Source: Marivita sp046592965 (lineage in GTDB: Bacteria; Pseudomonadota; Alphaproteobacteria; Rhodobacterales; Rhodobacteraceae). From it: a stretch of DNA of 64,000 nucleotides. This document shows, piece after piece, positions 60,588-64,000 of the stretch (within the stretch, counting starts at the first letter, position 1; each line of letters starts with the position of its first letter). Made by a program: the position numbers and the translations under genes. The DNA is taken from positions 310,001 through 374,000 of the forward strand of contig NZ_JBISBV010000002.1 in assembly GCF_046592965.1 (NCBI RefSeq). The letters are read 5' to 3'. The notes under the pieces were generated by a model that saw only the letters and a list, made by a program, of their open reading frames with translations, did not search any database and was not told the origin of the DNA.

Positions 60588-61424
60588 TCACTCTGTGCTA
60601 TCCCGCAGCCATTCAGGACGCAGGACCACAACCGTAGGACGCGGCGGCAGATCACGCAATGACAACTCCAGGAAAGAGGTGTCCCGGCGGTCGATCACGA
60701 AGCTGTCCTGCACCTCGCCGAGAAACGCTGCCAGCGCGCCACCGGAAAACCAATGCATCGGAATGACCACGCTGGAGCGCAGCCGGTCGACGATCCGCAC
60801 AACCGTTTCGCGCGGTAGGGTATAGCCGCCATCCACCGGCACCATCACCACGTCCAGTCGTCCGATGGCGGCATATTGCGCGTCGCTCGGCTCGTGGTGC
60901 AAATGGCCAAGGTGGCCGATGCAAAGTCCTTCGACCTCGAAGATGAAAATCGAGTTGCCCTTTTCCTCGACGCCGCCCTGCCACGAACGAATGTCAGTCG
61001 AGACGTTGCGGATCAGCACTTCGCCCAGATCAAGATGATGGTCGATACCCTCTCCGAACGGCCCCCAGCCGGGCAGCGCATGAGGAATGGCCGGGTCGGG
61101 GAATGCGGTCCAATGGGTGTCATGGGCGTGGTTCATGGTGACCACGTCGGGGATCATCCGGGTGTTGCCCAGAAAACCGGTGAAATCCGTAGCGATGTTC
61201 AACCCACCGGGGGTTTGCAGCAAGAAAGATGCGTGCGCGACGTAGTTGATGCGAACGGAATACTCCGGGACAGGATCCGTCCAGGACGCCTTCTGAATGA
61301 AGTGAGCGTGCGGCGTGGCGTCTGCAATGGCGATGCAATGGCTGGGGCGCCGGGTGTCCTGTGCGGAAACGCCACCTGCCGGGATCAGCAGGGCGATCAA
61401 CAACGTTACAAGCAGACGGTCCAT
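60588..61424 (-). CDS. exported MBL-fold metallohydrolase
   Basis: A 278-residue UlaG-like metallo-beta-lactamase-fold protein with a signal peptide (about 1-22, ending GGVSAQ). Metal-binding His/Asp positions are visible in INYVAHASFLLQT (about 60-72), TMNHAHDTHW (about 95-104), LCIGHLGHLHHE and VVIPMHWFSGG (near the end). The HAHDTHW segment fits HxHxDH only loosely. AGGAGG lies before the ATG at 61424; longer frames upstream are rejected. The substrate is unknown. Confidence 0.85.
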   Translation of the reverse strand: MDRLLVTLLIALLIPAGGVSAQDTRRPSHCIAIADATPHAHFIQKASWTDPVPEYSVRINYVAHASFLLQTPGGLNIATDFTGFLGNTRMIPDVVTMNHAHDTHWTAFPDPAIPHALPGWGPFGEGIDHHLDLGEVLIRNVSTDIRSWQGGVEEKGNSIFIFEVEGLCIGHLGHLHHEPSDAQYAAIGRLDVVMVPVDGGYTLPRETVVRIVDRLRSSVVIPMHWFSGGALAAFLGEVQDSFVIDRRDTSFLELSLRDLPPRPTVVVLRPEWLRDSTE

Positions 61425-61468
61425 TGCAGCACCTCCTGCCTTGAACTTAGCGTGTGAGACCGATCCGT

Positions 61469-62053
61469 CTAGCCCACGCTTGTGCGTCCGCGACGGTCCA
61501 TGCGCAGGGATGCGTACAGAACATGCGTGCGCCAGCGTCCGTCGATTTGCAAATAGCTTTGCGCGACGCCTTCGTATTTGAAGCCGGTCTTTTCCAGCAA
61601 ACGCCGGGACGCTTGGTTTTCCGGCAGACAGGCCGCTTCGATACGGCTGAGGTCCAGACGATCGAAAGCGTAATGCACAACCGCGTCGATCGCCTCGCGC
61701 ATATAGCCTTGGCGTGCAAACGGTTCTCCGACCCAATACCCGAGCGTTCCGGCCTGCGCCGGGCCGCGCCGGATGTTGTCGAGCGTGATCGCGCCCATCA
61801 GCATGTCATCTTGCCGTCGCACCAGAAACAACGGGATCGCGGATTGATTTCCGATCGCCCGATTGGCCCAGTACACACGATTGGTGAAGGACCGACGCGT
61901 CAGATGGTCTTCGGCCCAGCTGGGCTCCCATTTGGCAAGAAACGCTTCGCTGTCGCGCCGCAGCGCGCTCCATGGGTTGAAATCGCTGTGCACGGGAGGC
62001 CGCAAAACCAGACGCTCCGTATCGAGCCTGAGTTTGCGCCTCAATGACAGCAT
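61469..62053 (-). CDS. rimJ: RimJ/RimL-type GNAT acetyltransferase
   Basis: A 194-residue acetyltransferase of the ribosomal-protein N-acetyltransferase type. Characteristic segments are RLDTERLVLRPPVHSDF (about 9-25), LGYWVGEPFARQGYMREA (about 102-119, acetyl-CoA loop) and PENQASRRLLEKTGF (about 143-157). The start overlaps the M16 peptidase stop by one base (TGATG), so the genes are coupled. The thrC, peptidase, acetyltransferase order is a common roseobacter arrangement in my recollection. The substrate is inferred from family only. Confidence 0.87.
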   Translation of the reverse strand: MLSLRRKLRLDTERLVLRPPVHSDFNPWSALRRDSEAFLAKWEPSWAEDHLTRRSFTNRVYWANRAIGNQSAIPLFLVRRQDDMLMGAITLDNIRRGPAQAGTLGYWVGEPFARQGYMREAIDAVVHYAFDRLDLSRIEAACLPENQASRRLLEKTGFKYEGVAQSYLQIDGRWRTHVLYASLRMDRRGRTSVG

Positions 62054-63315
62054 CAGGCCACGCGGCGCTGCTGCAAGGCGGCCAGTTCAGGCGCCTCATC
62101 GACCGGGCCATAGAGCGCCAGCGCAACCGGTGCTTTCTGCACCAAGTCTTCGGCGAACGCACGCACGTCACCGGTGGTGACGCTGTCGATCCGGCTGATC
62201 GTATCCTCGAGGGAAGGCACCTCGCCCCAGATCTGGATCATCCGCGCCAGACGTTCGGTGCGCGATGACGGGCTTTCCAGTCCCATCAGCAGCCCCGCCT
62301 TCATCTGCGCCCGTGCACGGGCCACCTCGGCTGGCGACATGTCCTCGGCGGCGCGTTTCATTTCGTCGATGGTGAGATGGGTCAGATCCCGGATCTCCGC
62401 TGCGCTGGTGCCGGCATAGATGGTGGTCATGCCGGTGTCGGAATAGGCACCGGTCTGGGCAAAGATGGTATAGCACAGCCCGCGCTTTTCGCGGATCTCC
62501 TGAAACAGACGGCTCGACATGCCGCCGCCAAGTGCTGTGGAATAGACCTGCGCGGCATAAAACGCCGGATCGCGGTAGCCGGGCGATTCAAAGGCCAGCG
62601 CCAGATGCGCCTGTTCCAATTCCTTGACCCTGCGGCTTTCGCCGCCCTGAAACTGCGCGCCGTCGGCAATCAACGACGGGCGGGATGCAAGATCACCGAA
62701 CAGCTTTTCCGCCTGAGCGACGATAGCGTCGTGATCCACCGCTCCGGCGGCTGACAGGATCAACTGGTCGGGCCCGTAATGCTCGGACACAAAGGTCGTC
62801 AGATCATTCTCGGAAAAGGCGGAAACGCGCTCTGTTTCTCCAAGGATCGTTCGGCCAAGGGCCTGACCCGGATAAGCGCTTTCCTGCAACCAGTCGAAGA
62901 TGACGTCGTCGGGCGTATCTGCCGCCTGTCCGATCTCTTGCAGAATGACATGGCGTTCAACCTCGATTTCCTTGGGGTCGAACACCGGATTGCGCAGAAT
63001 GTCGGCAATTACATCAAGGGCAAGCCCAACATCATTGCGCAGCACGCGCGCGTAATAGGCCGTCACTTCGCGCGAGGTATAGGCGTTGATATAGCCGCCC
63101 ACATCCTCGATGGCCTCGGCAATCTGAAGCGCGGTGCGGGTTTCGGTGCCTTTGAAGGCCATATGCTCGAGGAAATGCGCGATGCCGTTTTGCTCGGCAC
63201 GTTCGTGGCGTCCGCCAGCGGTGACCCAGATGCCGATGGCCGCGCTTTCCAGACCGGGCATCTGTTCGGTGACGATACGAAACCCATTTGCGAGTGTGGT
63301 GGTTTGAACGGTCAA
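62053..63315 (-). CDS. M16-family zinc peptidase (processing-peptidase-like)
   Basis: A 420-residue pitrilysin-family peptidase. The inverted zinc motif HFLEH is in NGIAHFLEHMAFKG (about 44-57), and the distal Glu lies about 76 residues later (DPKEIEVERHVILQEIGQAA). The second half contains the non-catalytic repeat with GGGMSSRLFQEIREKRGLCY (about 270-289). It resembles mitochondrial processing peptidase beta. Its ATG overlaps the thrC stop (ATGA). The physiological substrate is unknown. Confidence 0.93.
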   Translation of the reverse strand: MTVQTTTLANGFRIVTEQMPGLESAAIGIWVTAGGRHERAEQNGIAHFLEHMAFKGTETRTALQIAEAIEDVGGYINAYTSREVTAYYARVLRNDVGLALDVIADILRNPVFDPKEIEVERHVILQEIGQAADTPDDVIFDWLQESAYPGQALGRTILGETERVSAFSENDLTTFVSEHYGPDQLILSAAGAVDHDAIVAQAEKLFGDLASRPSLIADGAQFQGGESRRVKELEQAHLALAFESPGYRDPAFYAAQVYSTALGGGMSSRLFQEIREKRGLCYTIFAQTGAYSDTGMTTIYAGTSAAEIRDLTHLTIDEMKRAAEDMSPAEVARARAQMKAGLLMGLESPSSRTERLARMIQIWGEVPSLEDTISRIDSVTTGDVRAFAEDLVQKAPVALALYGPVDEAPELAALQQRRVA

Positions 63316-64000
63316 GAGGCGATCCTGTCCTGAATGAGTGTTTCGAGTTGAGTAAGATCGTTGGCAACGCGGGTGACGCGCTCGTCGCGATCAAAGAGGT
63401 CGGCCATGCGCTCGGGCAGGGGCGGGCGGATGCCGCTGGCCTGTTCGACCGCGTCGGGGAATTTCGCCGGGTGCGCTGTCGCCAGCGTGATCATCGGCAA
63501 GTCCGGGTCGCGCTGGGCTTCGGCCACGGCGACGCCGACGGCAGAATGCGGGCACAGCAATTCGCCCATATGTGCATGGGCGTGGGCAATCATGGCGAGC
63601 GTCTCTTCTTCGGAGACGCGGCCGGAATCATAGTGATCGCGCAACGTCTGCAACGCCCCCTGACTGACGTGGAAGCCGCCGGATTTGAGCTCTTCCATCA
63701 ATTGAGACACGGCATTGCCATCGCGCCCATAGGCATCGAACAAGGCACGTTCGAAATTCGAGGACACCTGAATGTCCATCGACGGGCTGATCGAGGGGGT
63801 CACGCTATCGGTCTTGTAATCGCCGCTCGACAGGCAGCGGTGCAGGATGTCGTTCTGGTTCGTCGCGACGACCAGCCGGTCGATGGGCAGGCCCATGCGC
63901 TTGGCGATGTAGCCCGCGAACACGTCGCCGAAATTGCCGGTGGGCACGGTGAAGCTCACCTTGCGATCCGGCGCGCCCAGACTCACCGCCGAGGAGAAAT
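63312..64000 (-). CDS. thrC: threonine synthase, 5' part beyond window edge
   Basis: C-terminal 228 residues of a PLP-dependent threonine synthase. Recognisable patterns are FTVPTGNFGDVFAGYIAKRM near the readable start, VATNQNDILHRCLSSGDY, SPSMDIQVSSNFERALFD and LATAHPAKFPDAVEQASG. The frame is open to base 64000, so the N-terminal part with the PLP lysine lies outside. It is the first visible gene of the thrC, M16 peptidase, GNAT coupled set. Confidence 0.94.
   Translation of the reverse strand, partial: FSSAVSLGAPDRKVSFTVPTGNFGDVFAGYIAKRMGLPIDRLVVATNQNDILHRCLSSGDYKTDSVTPSISPSMDIQVSSNFERALFDAYGRDGNAVSQLMEELKSGGFHVSQGALQTLRDHYDSGRVSEEETLAMIAHAHAHMGELLCPHSAVGVAVAEAQRDPDLPMITLATAHPAKFPDAVEQASGIRPPLPERMADLFDRDERVTRVANDLTQLETLIQDRIAS

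Noticed and set aside
59277..60662. 461-residue plus-strand frame opposite the FAD-linked dehydrogenase
   Set aside because: Antisense to a gene with intact FAD motifs; residues are dominated by Arg, Gln, Asp and Val, as in other shadow frames.
1..64000. CRISPR arrays, prophage, transposons or biosynthetic islands
   Set aside because: No regularly spaced repeats, transposase, integrase, phage structural genes or terminal inverted repeats were seen. The tRNA genes are not flanked by integrases.

Overview
The window reads as a chromosomal segment of a high-G+C alphaproteobacterium, most likely a marine Rhodobacterales (Roseobacter-group) bacterium. This rests on family recognition rather than any database search: two Flp/Tad pilus loci, a cuyRAZ-type L-cysteate module, three-gene TRAP transporters, and a thrC / M16 peptidase / GNAT block. 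No phage, insertion sequence, CRISPR array or rRNA was seen. Two tRNAs are present (Ser-GCT and Met-CAT).

Layout. 1-1488: end of a ba3-like cytochrome oxidase operon (subunit I cut by the left edge, subunit II with a CuA site, and a 59-residue single-helix subunit). 1853-4252: CPBP membrane protease, tRNA-Ser, HtpX. 4420-9754: minus-strand genes that look like an electrophile/quinone-stress set (GST, DUF5996, ring-cleaving VOC dioxygenase, DoxX, WrbA, small GNAT, pirin). 10073-13128: TRAP transporter dctQ-dctP-dctM. 13475-20630: Tad locus 1 (flp, cpaE, cpaF, tadB, tadC, tadE, tadG), followed by a convergent membrane-anchored LuxR-type regulator. 21302-24492: cuyZ, cuyA and the divergent LysR gene cuyR for L-cysteate desulfonation. 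24427-28298: a damaged region in which a LysR gene and a divergent TRAP dctP gene have both lost their 5' halves at one junction, followed by intact dctQ, dctM and an alpha/beta hydrolase. 28343-29850: HDAC-like deacetylase plus GNAT. 29992-39027: an amino-sugar cluster around a divergent promoter (nagA, GntR repressor, sugar kinase on one side; murQ, ABC importer, Gfo/Idh/MocA oxidoreductase, ATPase on the other). 39053-45473: CMD-family protein, a 5TM sensor with a degenerate GGDEF domain, a frameshifted DUF4386 gene, a response regulator and a giant CheB-CheR-PAS-HWE kinase. 45740: tRNA-Met. 45931-57995: Tad locus 2 (two flp genes, cpaB, cpaC, ompA, cpaE, cpaF, tadB, tadC, two TPR lipoproteins, cpaA, AAA ATPase). 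58347-64000: lytic transglycosylase, FAD-linked dehydrogenase, MBL-fold protein, RimJ-type GNAT, M16 peptidase and the 3' end of thrC.

How the parts fit. The two Tad loci are complementary within this window. Locus 1 carries the pilin, motor, platform and TadE/TadG minor proteins but no secretin, CpaB or prepilin peptidase. Locus 2 carries secretin, CpaB and peptidase but no TadE/TadG. Their pilins also differ at the processing site (ATAIEY in locus 1, AVTVDW in locus 2). The amino-sugar cluster suggests uptake by an ABC importer, phosphorylation, lactyl-ether cleavage and deacetylation of peptidoglycan or chitin sugars, controlled by a GntR repressor whose likely operators are paired GGTATT hexamers at both edges of the divergent promoter. 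The strongest anomaly is the 25.07-25.09 kb junction, where one deletion appears to have removed a whole divergent promoter together with the 5' ends of both flanking genes.
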